Below, piece after piece: positions 43,849 through 57,167 of a DNA stretch of 64,000 bases. Source of the DNA: Saitoella complicata NRRL Y-17804. Taxonomy: Eukaryota > Ascomycota > Saitoellomycetes > Saitoellales > Saitoellaceae. The stretch is from the NCBI RefSeq assembly GCF_001661265.1, contig NW_017567019.1:186001-250000 (forward strand). The letters are read 5' to 3'. Both the position numbers and the translations under genes were made by a program. Every line of letters starts with the position of its first letter. The first letter of the stretch is position 1. The notes under the pieces were generated by a model. The model had not been told where the DNA came from and ran no database searches. It saw only the letters and a program-made list of their open reading frames with translations.

Positions 43849-46800
43849 ATGTCTTCTCAACAAAGTCCACCGAATAAGGTGGTTGTTACTTGTACGTTGC
43901 TATCAATCCAGTCATGAGGATCACCTTGCTGACACAACCTACAGACTATGATCCGTCCAACTTATGGCCCTCGATCTCTCCACAACTACGGCGGCGCTTA
44001 CCACTACGAAACCTCCATTGGAAAAGCGCAAATCGTCCCTTACGCTCCATACAGACACTCGATGTAGCACTACTCCCGTACACCTCCTCCTCAATCGACG
44101 AGCAACAACACCAAATCGCGGGAGTCGGGTTACTCGACAAACCCTACCTCAACATCTTCTTGGTGCAATGCGAGGATAACGACGTTTATCGAAGTACAGT
44201 TCGGACGAGCATCCGGAATTGGCTTAACGGGGTCCTGGCGAAGAAGAACCAGGAGTGGTTGATCGTCCATGTCGTACCCAACGCAATCGAAAGTCTAGCT
44301 ACCACCAAATCACCACCCTCATCCGGAGCCCTTCTACGAATTAAGGGAAGCGTCTACGATAAGATCAGAGCCGACTTCAACTCCTCCAAAAAAGACCGCT
44401 GTATCCAACTTCGTCTCTCCCAATCCTCCGCTGACCTCGCCAGCTCCGGCACAGACGAAATCGAAATGTGGCAGGATCTCACGTCAAAGCTAAAGGAAGG
44501 GATACTTATCGCGTTTGATCAGCGCGTAACGCAGTATGAAGATGATGTTAGGAAGTTGGATGCGCAGCGTACTATGCCGGGGTGGAATTATAATACGTTT
44601 TTTGGGGTGAAGGAGGGGTTGGGACGGAGTTTTGAGGAGATGGGGCTGTCCGAGGATGGGTTGGTTGTGTATGATGAACTTGAAGCTTCTTTTTTCTTGA
44701 GTTTGAGCGATAAGGAGGGTGAGATGTGGGGGACGAGTGGGGGGTTGCCCGGGGTGGGGGATGATTCTGCCTCCGTCCTCGACACAGAGCGGAAGAAGTA
44801 CAGGGATCTGATTTTGCAGAATACGATCACCACTTTTGATTTTAGATGTTACCTCTTTGCGCGACAGTTTGCGTTACTGGCAAAACTCGGAAACCCGATC
44901 GCACAACTCGTTCGCGCGAAGGACTTCATTGTCGGTGTGGGGAGGATGTTGTCTTGGGCGGGTATGTCAGATGCGTTTGTCGAGAGTTGGATATGGTGCG
45001 CCGCCTCCGAGATCCTCGAGGCCTGTGTCCCCATCTCCGGGGCCGGGATGGATGGTGGGAGAATCAGAGCACTCGCTGCGGCGAAAGGTGATTTAGTGGT
45101 GTTGAAGAGGACCCAAATCGACAAAATGGGACTGCGGGCGGGGCTTTTACCGGATGAGTGGCCTTGGGCGGGGATGGGTATGGTGGAGTTGGATGAGAAG
45201 GAGGGGGAGGAGGATAAATTTGGGGAGGTGAGTTGTGAAGAGTTACTTGAAGTCATCGAGGATCGGGATAAGTTCTTTGAGCTTTATCGCCGGACGAATC
45301 GGGAGGCGTTGGATGAGCTTCAGCGTGGGGGGAGGACGAATACCGCCGATAAAATACTGGCAGACACGGCCTGTACAGAGTTTTACCTCAAGAATTATGC
45401 GGAGGCAGCGAAGCTTTTGGAGAGGTTGCCGGGGGTGTATGAGAAGGAGGGATGGAGTAAGATCTCGGGGATGTTGTTGAGGAGGTATGCGACTTGCCTA
45501 CAAAACATCGGGAAGGATGAGCAATACCTCTCGGTTTGTTTGAAGTTGTTGACGTATAAGTTGGAAAGGGAGGATGCGGTGCATTATCTGGAGGAGGTGA
45601 AGAGGTTGAGTAAGAGTGTGGAGGAGACTGTCGTTGCCCACCTCGAAGGGATTTTTGAGTTCACGATTCCGACACGGGCGAGGGGCAGGGAGGGGGAGGA
45701 TGGGTTTGAGGTTGCGGTCCCGGTGAGGAACAGACTCGTGGATGGAGTTGAGATCGACAGTGTGGAGTTGGTGATGGTGGATGTCGAGACGAGGAAGACA
45801 TCGATTACGTTTACATGCGGACGGCAGGATCTCGTGAATGGGAAGAATGAGATCGTGTTGTCGATGAATGTCAGTCAGGGGGGGGAGTACGAGGTTACGC
45901 GACTGGCGGTGGCGATCGGGAAGGTCGTTTTGTCAACGACGATGACGGAGGGGAATGGGAAGAAGCTGCGTTTGTATCCGTCGCCTCATACCCTGAGCGC
46001 CAGACTGGTGGCACCAAGACATGGTATGATCCTTCTCCTGTTCTGGATGAAATGCCGCTAACGGAAGGATCTTACAGTGCATCTCGACGCCCTGAATCGA
46101 TGCGTAATCGAGCTACGGACTGGGAGGAATGATGTCCAGAGCGGGAAGATTAGTGTGCTGTGTCGGACGCCTGGGGTTAGGTTGTTGATGAAAGATGCAA
46201 GTGTTGTTCATGAAGGTCAGTCAGGAATTTTCTTTCTTTGAGACGTCTATGGACTGACAGATTTTACAGATTCTACGGCTGAGGTTGAGACTGATTTGTC
46301 TCAGCCAAACGTGATCTCGTTCGCCGCAGTCTCGGCGCAGCAAACTATCCGCTTCAGCTTCCCCTACGCCTACGATGTCGACCTCTCCTGCGTGACAGCG
46401 ACAATCTCGGTTTCGTATACGACTCCCACGGGAACCTTCACTTCCACCTCCACCTCCACAATGGAAGCCCGTCTCCCTCTCGCCGTCAATGTGCATGACC
46501 TCTTCAAAGCACATACACTCTTTTCCAAATTTTCGATTTCGTGCGCGAATGGGCCGTTGAGGATTTTAGAGGCGGGGTTGGAGGAGAGTGAGGAATTTGC
46601 TGTGGGAAGTGCGCCGAGAAAGGGGACGGAGAGAGGCGATGTTGTGTTTGGGAGTCATAGTGCAAGTTATATGTTTCGGATTAGTAGGAGGGGGGATGCG
46701 AAGAAAGTGAGTGAGGCGCCGGCGCCCTTGAGCTTGAAGGTTAGGTTTAGGACGTTGGAGGATGAGCTTAGGTGGGCACGGAGACAATACCTGCGGAAGT

Positions 46801-47519
46801 TGTTGGGAGAAGCAGGGTTGGAGAAGGTTGCTCATCTGTTCGTGAATGCTCTGAATGAGGTTAGGGTTGATGACGGCAAGGCGACTGAGTGGGCTTTGAT
46901 GGAGGAGGTGAAGGGTGAGGAGTGGCAATGGGCGGAATGGGATTTATTGATGAATGAAGTCGGGAAGGAGGAACGGGAGAGGCTCAAGGACGCATTGGAG
47001 ACGTTCACGAAGGCCAGGATTGAGGTCACGGACGAGATGAAGGAGGGATTGCCAAATCTTGAGCGGACGATTGAGATTCCGGTGGATGTGCCGGAGCCTA
47101 GGGTCGTCTTTACGGCGTTGTTGGAGTTGAGGAATGAAGTGGATTTGGAGATTGGCGCGCCTGTTTCTGCCGAGTTGACGATTACCCGCGATTCATCATG
47201 GGGTTCAGACGAGGAGTTTGCCCGTGCGGCGATCGACTGTCTTTACGAAGTCCAGGTTGACTCTGAAGCCTGGCTACTTTCTGGGAAACGCAGAGCAGGG
47301 TTCCTGCTCGATGGAAAGAAGACTGAAACATTCTCACTGTTGTTGGTGCCGCTCAAGTCAGGGCATTTGATGTTGCCTACAGTGGATGTGATGGTGGTAA
47401 AACCTGAAGGAACGAGTTGTCAGGTTGATTTTACGCCGGCGGAGGTTAGAGTCCTGCCTACTGTACGGTCGACGAGCGTTGTTTTGGGAGGGGATGTTCA
47501 GATCCCCGTCGGAGCATAA
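43849..47519 (+). CDS. TRS130: TRAPPII complex subunit Trs130 (TRAPPC10)
   Basis: Four exons, 43849-43891, 43945-46023, 46078-46215 and 46270-47519; introns 53, 54 and 54 bp; 1169 aa. An in-frame alternative acceptor at 46260 would add three residues. The start region VVVTYYDPSNLWPSISPQL / RRRLPLRNLHWKS and the block NKKDRCIQLRLS-type segment are family hallmarks; the middle is alpha-solenoid, and the C-terminal third is beta-rich, ending with WLLSGKRRAGFLL and LVPLKSGHLMLP, the conserved TRAPPC10 tail. TRAPPII acts as exchange factor for Ypt31/32 (Rab11) at the trans-Golgi. The symbol follows the yeast subunit. Confidence 0.92.
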
Positions 47520-47863
47520 ATAGACGATGACGAGGCAAGAAAAGACGAAGCACAGCGCAGGATAGCAGATCGACAGAGCATATTTATTCCAAATATACCC
47601 TCAATCATGACCGGTGCATAAATGACGATTTCATTCGCAGTGATTAGAGTTCGTACTCCGATAAGTATCATTTGCGCTACTCTTCTACTACTGGGCCATG
47701 CTACAGCGATCAGCGCGTCCAGGAAACAACTCCTTCTACGACAACGACCAGACAGAGACATCCGATATACAGATCGACATTGACAGCTTATTTCGCCTTG
47801 TTGCATAGAAGGAAAACTCGAGGAAGGATCGACTGGTGATTGTTGAAGGAAGCGGACGAGGAG
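47520..47863. other. Intergenic between TRS130 and the Kelch gene
   Basis: 344 bp. Contains the TRS130 3' flank and the Kelch gene promoter. No further feature recognised. Confidence 0.55.
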
Positions 47864-50054
47864 ATGTCGAGCCGCAAAGATAAGGAAGGAAAGCACAGGG
47901 AGTCGCGGCACTCGCTGGCGGCGGGACTGAGGTATGTCATCTCTCTATATGGCGGTTTCAACGTCCCGCGATGGATCGTGTCGATATCGTGTCGATATCG
48001 TTCTGTACTGTTTTCGTAGCTGGACTCGACGCACGAGCCGCTTCTCATACAGAGCGCTTCGGACCTTGCGTACGCGACCTCGAGATTGCTCGAGAACCGC
48101 CGTTTGAAATGGACGGAAACGAAGAACTAACATGCCCTTCAGACGGCTCGGAATCCATACTAAATCGTCCGGCAAGTCACTCCGCGACTCCGTGATTGTC
48201 GCCGAAACGGCCTCCCTCGCAGACCGTTCTCTGGCAGCACCCTCAGACGACCGGGACCACAACGAAGATACACATTCACCTGCCCTCACTACACCCGGGA
48301 TGACGATCGCGACGTCGGATAACGATAGTATACACTCCTCCAACTCGAGAAATTCGAGCCGGAAGAGTGTCATGTCGTCCATCCTCACACCAAGCAGAAA
48401 ACGAATCTTCGGAAGCAAAGAACAACTACGAGACCTAAGTCGGGAGAGGACGGTGGATACGGCCATGTCTACATCTTCCTCTTCCCCAGAAGTCGGCAAA
48501 GACTGTTCCAGTTCTCGACAAGGCACGTCGTCCCTGGCACGACCAGACACGGAGGATGATATTGAGGTTAGTGGGTTGAGACCATCGAGACATACGTATA
48601 TTCCATCACCGATGATACAAACGCCGCCCATGACGACGATACCGGGAACTGCGGCGCCGATGAGGAGGAATACTGAGACGCTGTTTACGAAGGTCCCGGT
48701 GTCGCCGGGGGTGGCTCCAGCGTCGGTGGATAGACAGCAGCTTGACAGAAAGGGGTCGATGATGGGTACTGCGCCGTTCAGACACGCGGAGACGGCGCCT
48801 ACACCGAGCACGAGACCAGGACTCTCCACAAACCGGAGTTCAGTCGGTGACCGTGACCGTGAACGGGATCGCAATACCAACGCCAACACCAAACAACCAG
48901 ACGAACTAAAACCATCAAGACAAGGCTCAGGCGCAACGAGTATCGCCGAAGACGCATTCCGCCGCGACTCAGACATCCTAGGGAACTACGTCCCCGGCAA
49001 GGAAGAAATCCTCCCTGCTCCATCGTGCGGCATGTACTGGTCCCGCCCTGGTCTTCTCAACCCTAACCCCAGTACCGGCCCCGTCCTCGGTCAACGCAAT
49101 ATCAATACTCGAAAACCTATCCGCGCACACACCGTCAACGTCGTCGGATCCTCCCTCTGGGTCTTCGGTGGTTGCGACCAAAGCACGTGTTTTAACAAAG
49201 TGGAGGTATTTGATGGGGATACGATGTCTTGGGGCACTCCGACGCTTATTGGTGATCTCCCGCCGCCGTGTCGGGCGCACACGGCTACGTTGGTGAACAA
49301 GACGCAGATCGTGGTATTTGGCGGCGGTGACGGACCGAGATATAACAATGATGTTTACACACTCGATACCACCACCCATCGATGGTCCAAACCGGAAATT
49401 GCGGAAGGTCCGGTACCGAGTCCCCGACGTGCACACACGGCGTGTTATCGAGCCAGTAAGAACGAGATCATCGTTTTCGGAGGCGGGGACGGGATTAAGG
49501 CTCTCAATGACCTATGGAGTCTGGAGTGTGGGGATATTTATGCTCCGATGCGGTGGACGTTGTTACACCCTGGTGGGAAAAGACCTATTAGTCGGGGTTA
49601 CCATACTGCGAACTTGGTGGGGGAGAAGATGGTGGTGTTGGGTGGTAGTGACGGGCATGAGTGTTTTTCGGATTGTCATGTCCTTGATCTCGGGAGTATG
49701 ATATGGCACCGAGTCCACATATCCCCATCACCCTCGCCCGAACTCGCATTCCCCCGACTCTCACACACCAGCACACAAGTCGGTAGCTACCTCTTCATCA
49801 TCGGCGGCCACGACGGCTCGAAATACTCCTCCGACGTACTCCTCTTCAACCTCGTCACTCTCTCATGGGAAAAACGGCGTCTACACGGACACCTCCCCGC
49901 GGGCCGTGGGTATCATACGTGTGCGTTGTATGATAGTAGGTTGTTTGTCATTGGGGGGTTCGATGGGCATGATGTTTTTGATGAGGTTTTTGTGTTGGAG
50001 TTGGCGGGGTTTGCGTATTTGCCGCAGATTAATCGGTTTAGTGTTGAGTTGTGA
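47864..50054 (+). CDS. Kelch-repeat protein with a long disordered N-terminus
   Basis: Two exons, 47864-47931 and 48143-50054, joined over a 211-bp intron with an ACTAAC branch site 16 bp before the acceptor; 659 aa. The first exon encodes a very basic MSSRKDKEGKHRESRHS; the next 270 residues are Ser/Thr/Arg-rich and probably phospho-regulated. From about residue 330, six Kelch blades follow (LWVFGGCDQSTCFNKV, IVVFGGGDGPRYNND, IIVFGGGDGIKALND, MVVLGGSDGHECFSD, LFIIGGHDGSKYSSD, LFVIGGFDGHDVFDE), enough for a closed propeller. In fungi such proteins act as scaffolds in polarity or Ras signalling (for example Tea1, Ral2); the exact orthologue was not determined. Confidence 0.88.
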
Positions 50055-51081
50055 TGTGTGTCATTCATTGACAGCCGTTGTCACGCCGAGCAAGGGAGAA
50101 AGAGTGATCAGTGAGAAGTGATTGAGTCATGGACTGCAATTGAGAAATGGGTGCGAGGACACGGGCGAAGCGGTTTGGAGCATTACATGGCAATTTGGAC
50201 TGGGATGCGTTACTGTTTAGAATTGCGATTTTGGATACCACAGCTGCGGGCGTAGATCGACTTTGTGATGTGAGAAGGCGTTTCGCTATAGCAATTGCAA
50301 GAAATTTACTTAAGCTTGACCAGAGGATTTCGACCATCAATTCATACAGTTAGTTACATTATTCTAGAACAAGGGCCAAAGTACGACTGCTGGACCTCGG
50401 CCGGTTAAAGGAAGGACAACATCGTACGCAACACCGGCCCGTCCGGACCGGAAGACTTGCGAGTGGGTCGTCATAGAAATAACTCGATCCTGCTTACCTA
50501 ACTCTGACCTCTGAACAATGTAAGCAAAGTGCGGTCACAGTCGGCGACGAACTCACCAAGCTCCTCGAAGCCATCGGCTGATGTTACCTTTGTGGCGCGG
50601 CTGAATTCTCGGCTTCCATGTCGGTAAAAGGACGGCCTGAGGGAACCTGACGGGAAAAGGAGGGGGACGGAAGATATTGCGTCCGGTTATTCGATACTGT
50701 CGTTAACGTTCCTTCCCAGCTGGGGACTTGCCCCTTCTTCGTCCAATCCTCGATCTCTGGGATCTCCAACAACGAAAAGAGAACCGAAATAACACCGATC
50801 TTTCCCCCCGGGACGCCCTCCGATGTAACATGTTTTATGAACAGAGCGGGGAAAACACGCAGCCATCCTTGCCGATGAGAAATCTGATTGGGTCAAATAA
50901 GCCGAGACAAAAAAAATAGCTACGACTCTACACCACCTAACCCCGTGGGGTTGCTTCCCCGCCTCTCTAACCCTGGTCCATGGGACATCTGATCCAATTC
51001 CCACTATAAGATGACCCCCTCCCTCATGCCCCCGTAGCTACCTCCAGCCTTCCCAACCAACAACAACAATCAACAGACAAA
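50055..51081. other. Intergenic region upstream of the sugar transporter
   Basis: 1.03 kb. A plus-strand frame at 50147-50353 and a short coding-like tail (TVGDELTKLLEAIG then stop, ending at 50582) were seen but could not be joined into a gene. The right end carries a TATA-like element and a C/A-rich leader for the transporter. Confidence 0.5.
51005..51010 (+). promoter_or_regulatory. TATA box of the sugar transporter
   Basis: TATAAG, 72-77 bp upstream of the ATG at 51082, followed by a pyrimidine-rich then CAACAA-type leader typical of strongly expressed fungal genes. Confidence 0.5.
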
Positions 51082-52767
51082 ATGCCCGGCGGCGCAGTAG
51101 GCGGCGTCTCCGTCGTAAACTACGACTACGAACAAGGAAAATCCTCTCGTGCGATCCTCATCGGTCTCTTCGCCGCCTTTGGTGGTATCCTCTTCGGTTA
51201 TGACACCGGTACCATTTCTGGTATCATCGCCATGAAACCCTGGCTCGCGCAATTCGGTAAAGCGACGGGCAACCCGGCGGACCCGTATGCCATCACCTCA
51301 TCGCAGCAATCCGGGATCGTGTCAATCCTCAGTGCCGGAACGTTCTTTGGAGCGCTTCTGGCTGCGGTGGTGGCTGATTGGATTGGGAGGAAGTTGGGGA
51401 TTATTGTTAGTTGTTTGGTTTTCGCGTTTGGGGTTGCGTTGCAGACTGCCGCGAGTGGTATCCCCCTCTTCCTCGCTGGACGATTCTTTGCCGGGTTCGG
51501 CGTGGGATTGATCTCGACATTCGTCCCGATGTACCAATCCGAGGCCGCACCCAAAGCTCTCCGAGGTGCCATCGTCGCATGCTACCAACTCGCCATCACG
51601 ATCGGTCTCCTCATGGCCGCACTCGCAAACCAAGGTCAACACAATAAATCAGGCTCGTCATCCTACCGTGTCGTCATCGCAATCCAATTCGCCTGGGCAC
51701 TCATCCTCGGTGGGGGAATGATGTTTCTACCCGAGACACCCAGATTCTGGATCAAGAAAGATCGTCTCGAGAAAGCCGGAAACTCACTCTCGCGTCTCCG
51801 TGGTCTTCCCGCCACCGATCCCGCAATCCAAGCCGAGTTGGCCGAGATCAAGGCGAATCATGATTATGAGATGTCTTTCGGTGAGGGATCCTGGCTCGAT
51901 TGCTTTAGGGGTGGGATGGCGAAGCGGACTTGGACGGGGATATGGTTACAAGGATTCCAGCAACTGACGGGTGTAAACTTCATCTTCTACTACGGTACGA
52001 CATTCTTCCAACAAGCCCACTTCCAAAACGCATTCCTCGCTTCCCTCATCACCACCCTCGTCAACGTCTGCTCCACCTTTCCCGGCATCTACGGCGTCGA
52101 ACGATTTGGACGACGTAAACTCCTCCTCATCGGTGCAGCCGGTATGGCGATTTGCGAATTCATCGTGGCGATTGTGGGGACTGCGACGGGGATGGGGAGT
52201 ACGACTGCGAATGATGTGTTGATTGCGTTCGTGTGTGTTTATATTTTCTTTTTTGCGAGTACGTGGGGGCCGATTGCGTGGGTCGTCATTGGGGAGATTT
52301 TCCCGTTGAAGATTAGGGCAAAGGGCATTGCGTTGTCTGCTGCTTCCAACTGGGTACGTCTCCCGTCATTTGCCTCTCCTTCCTTAATCTCTTCGTCGTG
52401 TGACAAATTTGCTAATACTGGGTTGCTATAGTTATGGAACTGGGGCATCGGCTACATGACCCCCTACCTCGTAAACCCCGGCCCCGGCAACGCCGGCCTC
52501 GAGGTCAAAGTCTTCTTCCTCTGGGGCGCAACATGTACCATGTGTTTCGTATTCGCCTACTTTTTCATCTACGAAACAAAGGGATTATCACTCGAGCAGG
52601 TCGACGAATTGTATGAGAAGAGGACGGCGAGGACGAGTGAGGGGTTTGTGCCGACGGTTGAGTTTGCGAGGCATGAGGATGTTGGGGTGGGTGGGGGGAA
52701 GGATGTTGCGGAGATGGTGGAGTATGCGGGGAAGGGAGCGCATGGGAATGTGCATGAGATGGTGTAG
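51082..52767 (+). CDS. MFS hexose transporter (sugar porter family)
   Basis: Two exons, 51082-52353 and 52432-52767, with a 78-bp intron; 535 aa and twelve predicted membrane helices. Sugar-porter signatures are intact: FGYDTGTISGI in helix 1, DWIGRKLG in the first cytosolic loop, RFFAGFGVGLISTFVPMYQS, PETPRFWIKK before the central loop, QQLTGVNFIFYYGTTFF in helix 7, WVVIGEIFPLKIRAKG and YETKGLSLEQVDELY at the end of helix 12. These match fungal high-affinity glucose/monosaccharide transporters of the plasma membrane. The exact sugar cannot be read from sequence. The cytosolic tail is short, arguing against a sensor of the Rgt2/Snf3 type. Confidence 0.93.
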
Positions 52768-53587
52768 TCGCGTCGAGTGGATGTGATGTGAGAAGTGGGA
52801 AGAGGGGAGGGAGGTGTATGATATTGAGTTGGGTACGGTGAATATTTTGGTTACTTCGTTTAATATCTTATTGCTATAATGTCACTCTCTCTTAACTGTT
52901 CAATCTTTACTCTTGCCAACAACTCTACCGTACAAAGCGGTGGGACACCCGTGGGAAAAGCAGTGTCCGTTTACATGAGTTTCTACAAACATAAGCTACG
53001 AACTTTCAAACTCCCTTGGCAACGACATCTGCTTTTCAGCAGCTGCTACTACTAAGGAACTCAGAGAGTCAACCCCGCCCGTGCTTTACAGCATCTGGAC
53101 TTGCGAGAACTCGTCACCATACCACTATCCACCTTTTCAGAACCTTCTCCCACAGTTTATTGGCACGACGACACCCGCCATGGTTTTGGCGCTGAGGACT
53201 AGTCATGACTCATTGTGGGGGTACACAAACCAAACAACAAACTTACCGGGCATATAGGCCCTAAACGTTTGGACTCGTTTGAGGCAGTGCGGGTACTGGT
53301 TAGGTAGTGTGTGCACACAGTGTTAGCCAACGCTGGAGCGCCCGAGAGAGACCCGTTACAGGTACTGCCTTGCCGTTGAGGGCTTGACGCGATATCCACA
53401 CTGCGGGCCACGACTTACCGCCCATTTGAGGTGCGGACTTGAAGGGAGCTAGTGTGGTATCGCCTCGGACTTGAGCCATTACAGCCCGGGGAGGATGGAC
53501 GAGGTTCATGGAGGTGTTCCTCATCCGACCAAACAAAGAACAACAAAAGACAAACGCCCACTCTCACTCTCCCACAACATCCACCCA
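52768..53587. other. Intergenic between convergent genes
   Basis: 820 bp. Only short frames without domains. Holds the 3' flanks of the transporter and the coiled-coil gene. Confidence 0.55.
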
Positions 53588-54329
53588 TCAACATCCCCTC
53601 TTCGCCGCCTTCTCAACCTCCGCATTCGCCGCCGCCATCATGGCCATCATCCGCTCATGCATGGCATTAGCCTTGTTCACCTCCTCCATCCTTTGATGCG
53701 CCGCAACAAGAGCATTCTGCTCCTCCATCAACAACATTGATTGGCGGAGCTTCTCTTGCACTCTCTTCTCTTCGGCTTCCTCAGCGAGGCGACGACGGTT
53801 CGCCTCAGCCTCCACCTGGGCTTGGCGCATCTTCTCCTGATTCTCCATCCTCTCACGCCTCTCATGCTCCTCGCGCCTGCGCTTCTCCTCTCGCCTGCGC
53901 CCTTCCTCACGTGCCGCTTCTTCGCGGACACGCTCCTCCTGTCTGCGAAGCTGAAGTTCACGCTCGTAATCGTCACGGTGTTTCTTTTGCGCTTCGAGAC
54001 GCACCCTCTCCTCCTCCCTCAACTGCTGCCTTGCGGCACGCACCTCCTCCACGTGAAGCCTCTCCTGTTCAGCAACAGAGGTGTACCCCGAATCATTACT
54101 GATCCGGTTAACGTTCTCCGACTGACTCTCTACCTCCTTCGAGGAAACCATGTTAGCATGCCTGTCCTGCTCAAGATTGTAAACCCTAACGTACCTTCTC
54201 CCTCACTTCATAGACGTGCTGAATCTCGACTGGGGCGCTATGGCAGACAAAAGTGAGAAGAACCTCCTTTGTCTTGGCCCAGAAGGACTTCTTGCTGGCG
54301 GAAACGGTGCTGTTGTAGACGGGAGACAT
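53588..54329 (-). CDS. Coiled-coil protein of unknown function
   Basis: Two exons on the minus strand, 54329-54195 and 54136-53588, with a 58-bp intron (GTACGT donor, GCTAAC branch site); 227 aa. The first exon reads MSPVYNSTVSASKKSFWAK then VYEVREK and continues in phase into EVESQSENVNRISND. Residues about 70-205 are an almost continuous charged helix rich in Glu, Arg, Lys and Gln (RREEKRRREEHERRERM), typical of a long coiled coil; the end is Met/Ala-rich. No domain recognised. Such proteins are often structural, but no function is claimed. Confidence 0.65.
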
Positions 54330-57167
54330 TGTTGTAAGTGTTGTAAGCTTGTTGTTTGCTTGTAAAGGAGGATAACCACAGCGAAGTTCTTGACGATGTT
54401 GGTTGGGGAGAAGTTGGGAAGAGAGAGAAAATTCTCTCTTTAAAGACGTTTCGGCGCTATTGTCGAGCTATCGCCATCCTCTTCCTGTTATTGGTCGTGA
54501 TGTAAGTCGTCCTAATCCGGTGCCCATGGACGCGTCTGTCTGTGCGAAATTGCCGGATCCGGTCCGCGCGCGTTTCGATGGCGGCGAGCGCAAATCTGTG
54601 CTAATGACGAATCAATAAAGTATCAGGAAGAACTCAAACGGCTTGAAAAGCTGAGAGAGTGTCCACGGTACGGTAGGCGTTCGGCGCGATGGCAGGCCTG
54701 CAACTTTCACACGGTTTGGGCGAGGATTCGGGAGCACGAGCAGCTACGCGTGTGGAAAAAGAGTCACTAAAGTCACGCATCTATGGATCAAGGCATATTT
54801 TAGGTTTAAATAGCAGTAGGCTTTGTATCGGCGGTGCAACTGGCTTGGTATTGCGCCGAGCGGCTGTTTGTTCGCTGTTTCTGTTCGTCTACCGGATCAG
54901 CACGATTGATTTACAGATGCTAAAGAAGAGATCTAAAGAATCTGTCCGTCTCCTTTTTAAAGCCTCATGGTGAACCAGAAAACTCCGAAAAGAGGAAAGA
55001 TAGAGAGCTCCGTTCTCACAAACAGTGCTCAACGACTACCAGCAAAGTACTTGTCTAAATCACTAAGAGTTCCAGGGGGGGGGAGAGGCGGAACTCCGTG
55101 GAAGACAGCGTGGAAACATGAATGAATCCAGGATACCACGGACATCTTTCGATGCAGTCGATTCTCGAGCCATGGTACCGCAACAGCGTCACTTCCTCAT
55201 CGCGAGTCGTATCACCACATATAAAGCACAGACAAAGGCTACTTGCCCAAACATAAACATACTATTAGGATTCATCACCGCCAAAAAACCGGGATCGTGT
55301 CTTGACGGGTACTTCCTCGCCCACGTTATGAGCCCCGAAAGAGACCGGAACCATAACTCCTATACTTCCAAGGAGGAACGGTTGATATTCAGAAGGGAAT
55401 TCCAAGATTTCTCCTGGGGCGCCCCACCACGATGTGCTTCGCCAGTACCTGTGCGGTAGTTGGCTTGGATGGAGTTCGAGGACGGAGGATGGAAGGGAAC
55501 AAGAACTGAATTTTTTTGGTTCGGCGCTAAGGCCGGATTCGCCACCTGCTGCCTGCATATGTGAGGCCTAAGGTGTGATGCATGTCCGACCATTAGGTTC
55601 GCGGTGGCCTTTCGTTTTGACATGAGAGCGCCTATGAAAACCGTCGGATACGGAGTCCAAGCTGGTCTGTTGCTGATGTTGCTAAGATTTAGACAATAGA
55701 AATCACAGAACCCTCTTTATGTATATTAACCCTCGGGCATTTCTATCCCAATGACTGCTGCGTATCGTGAGAAAACAGTTAAGGCTCTTTTATCGAGGTC
55801 AACGATTACTACGAATGTCTATCTCAATCATGGTACTACATATAGAAATCACAGAACCCTCTTTATGTATATTAACCCTCGGGCATTTCTATCCCAATGA
55901 CTGCTGCGTATCGTGAGAAAACAGTTAAGGCTCTTTTATCGAGGTCAACGATTACTACGAATGTCTATCTCAATCATGGTACTACATATTAAGCAACAGA
56001 ACTGCTTACTCGCCTATGCGCTCCCGAGATGGCGGTCTGCTTCATCAGTTCTGTCACTGTAGTGTTTGGGAGTGATGGGAACGAAGGAAGGAGCGGCGCC
56101 CCCTACTTATAGTCGAAGGGAAAATCACCCTCGCGCTAAAGCGTAGCGCCGTATTAGCGTGGTTAAACTGGCGAGTCACCGTGGGTCTTCGAGGTGCGCG
56201 CGCACAAGGCCTCTGTGTTACGAGTGGCGCAGCACGTTAACAACGCGTTTTATGATACCTGGTATTTCTTCTCCTCCTTCTCCACACCAACTTCCACCTC
56301 CGCCGCCATCTCTACCACCAGTTCTGCCCGTACCTCCACTTCTTGCTTCCCCTCCACGTCTACATCCACACCCACCTCACCCATTTTCTCCACAAGCGCG
56401 TGTTCATCCCACCTTCAGCCTCACCTCCACTCCTACTCCCGACTGCTCAGCTTCAACATCATCTTCTTCATCGACGGGGACCGCGTGCAGCGCGGACGCT
56501 CAATTTAACTCCACAAGGGCGCTTTCCCCAACAATCAGCTCCTTCTTCAGCACCTCCACGTCAACGTCCAGCGTAACGGACATCTCCATTCCATTCTCCT
56601 CGTCGTCCGCGTCCAGCGCAGAAGACCGGTTCTGATCCATGTTGAGAACACGCTTGTCGCCAAAGTCAGGCCGGAACAACGGGACATAGTCGCGGGACCG
56701 GTCGTTTTTACGTTTGGGGTGGGGATTGATCCGGGGACCCGGAAGTCTATTCACCCTTGCCTCCCACCATCGGCATAACCCATCGTTCAAAATGCGTTGT
56801 TCTCGCAGGCGGCACAACTCAGCCTCAGCATTGAGGAGTCCTTTCGTAAGGGCTGCCGAGTATGGCGATCCTGTACGGCATGACTTGAGGAACGGCTAAA
56901 CTTGGGAAGGGCTATCAGCGGACAGACCAAGGATCGTTGGTGGAGGTACCGTACTTGAATGGTGGTTTAGTCAATCTGTCCGCGGGTGGACTGATGCCGG
57001 ATGGAATCGATATGAGGCGCTGGATTACTTGTCTCTTGGGTAACCCTATGCGGGATCTGCTGATTGAAGGACGTTCATGGACTGATCGATTGACTGCACC
57101 TGGATGGCCACGAACCGCTTCCCACGTTATGAGTCATTCAACGATAAGGATTACTACAATTTATTCA
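54330..57167. other. Gene-poor region with a tandem duplication
   Basis: 2.8 kb without a supported gene. Frames at 56159-56635 (+, Ser/Thr/Pro-rich), 56500-56817 (-) and 56937-57221 (+) overlap or lack domains. The main structure is a perfect 146-bp tandem duplication near 55.7-56.0 kb. Short GCGTAGCGCC-type palindromic words occur near 56140. Confidence 0.6.
55696..55989 (+). repeat. Perfect 146-bp direct tandem duplication
   Basis: The blocks 55696-55841 and 55842-55987 are identical base for base, beginning ATAGAAATCACAGAACCC and ending GGTACTACAT plus T; two further bases repeat the start. The flanks differ at once, so this is exactly two units. Non-coding. The lack of any divergence points to a very recent duplication, or an assembly artefact. 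Confidence 0.97.

Noticed and set aside
50147-50582. Possible small gene with a TVGDELTKLLEAIG tail
   Set aside because: No consistent splice model links the segments, and no domain was recognised.
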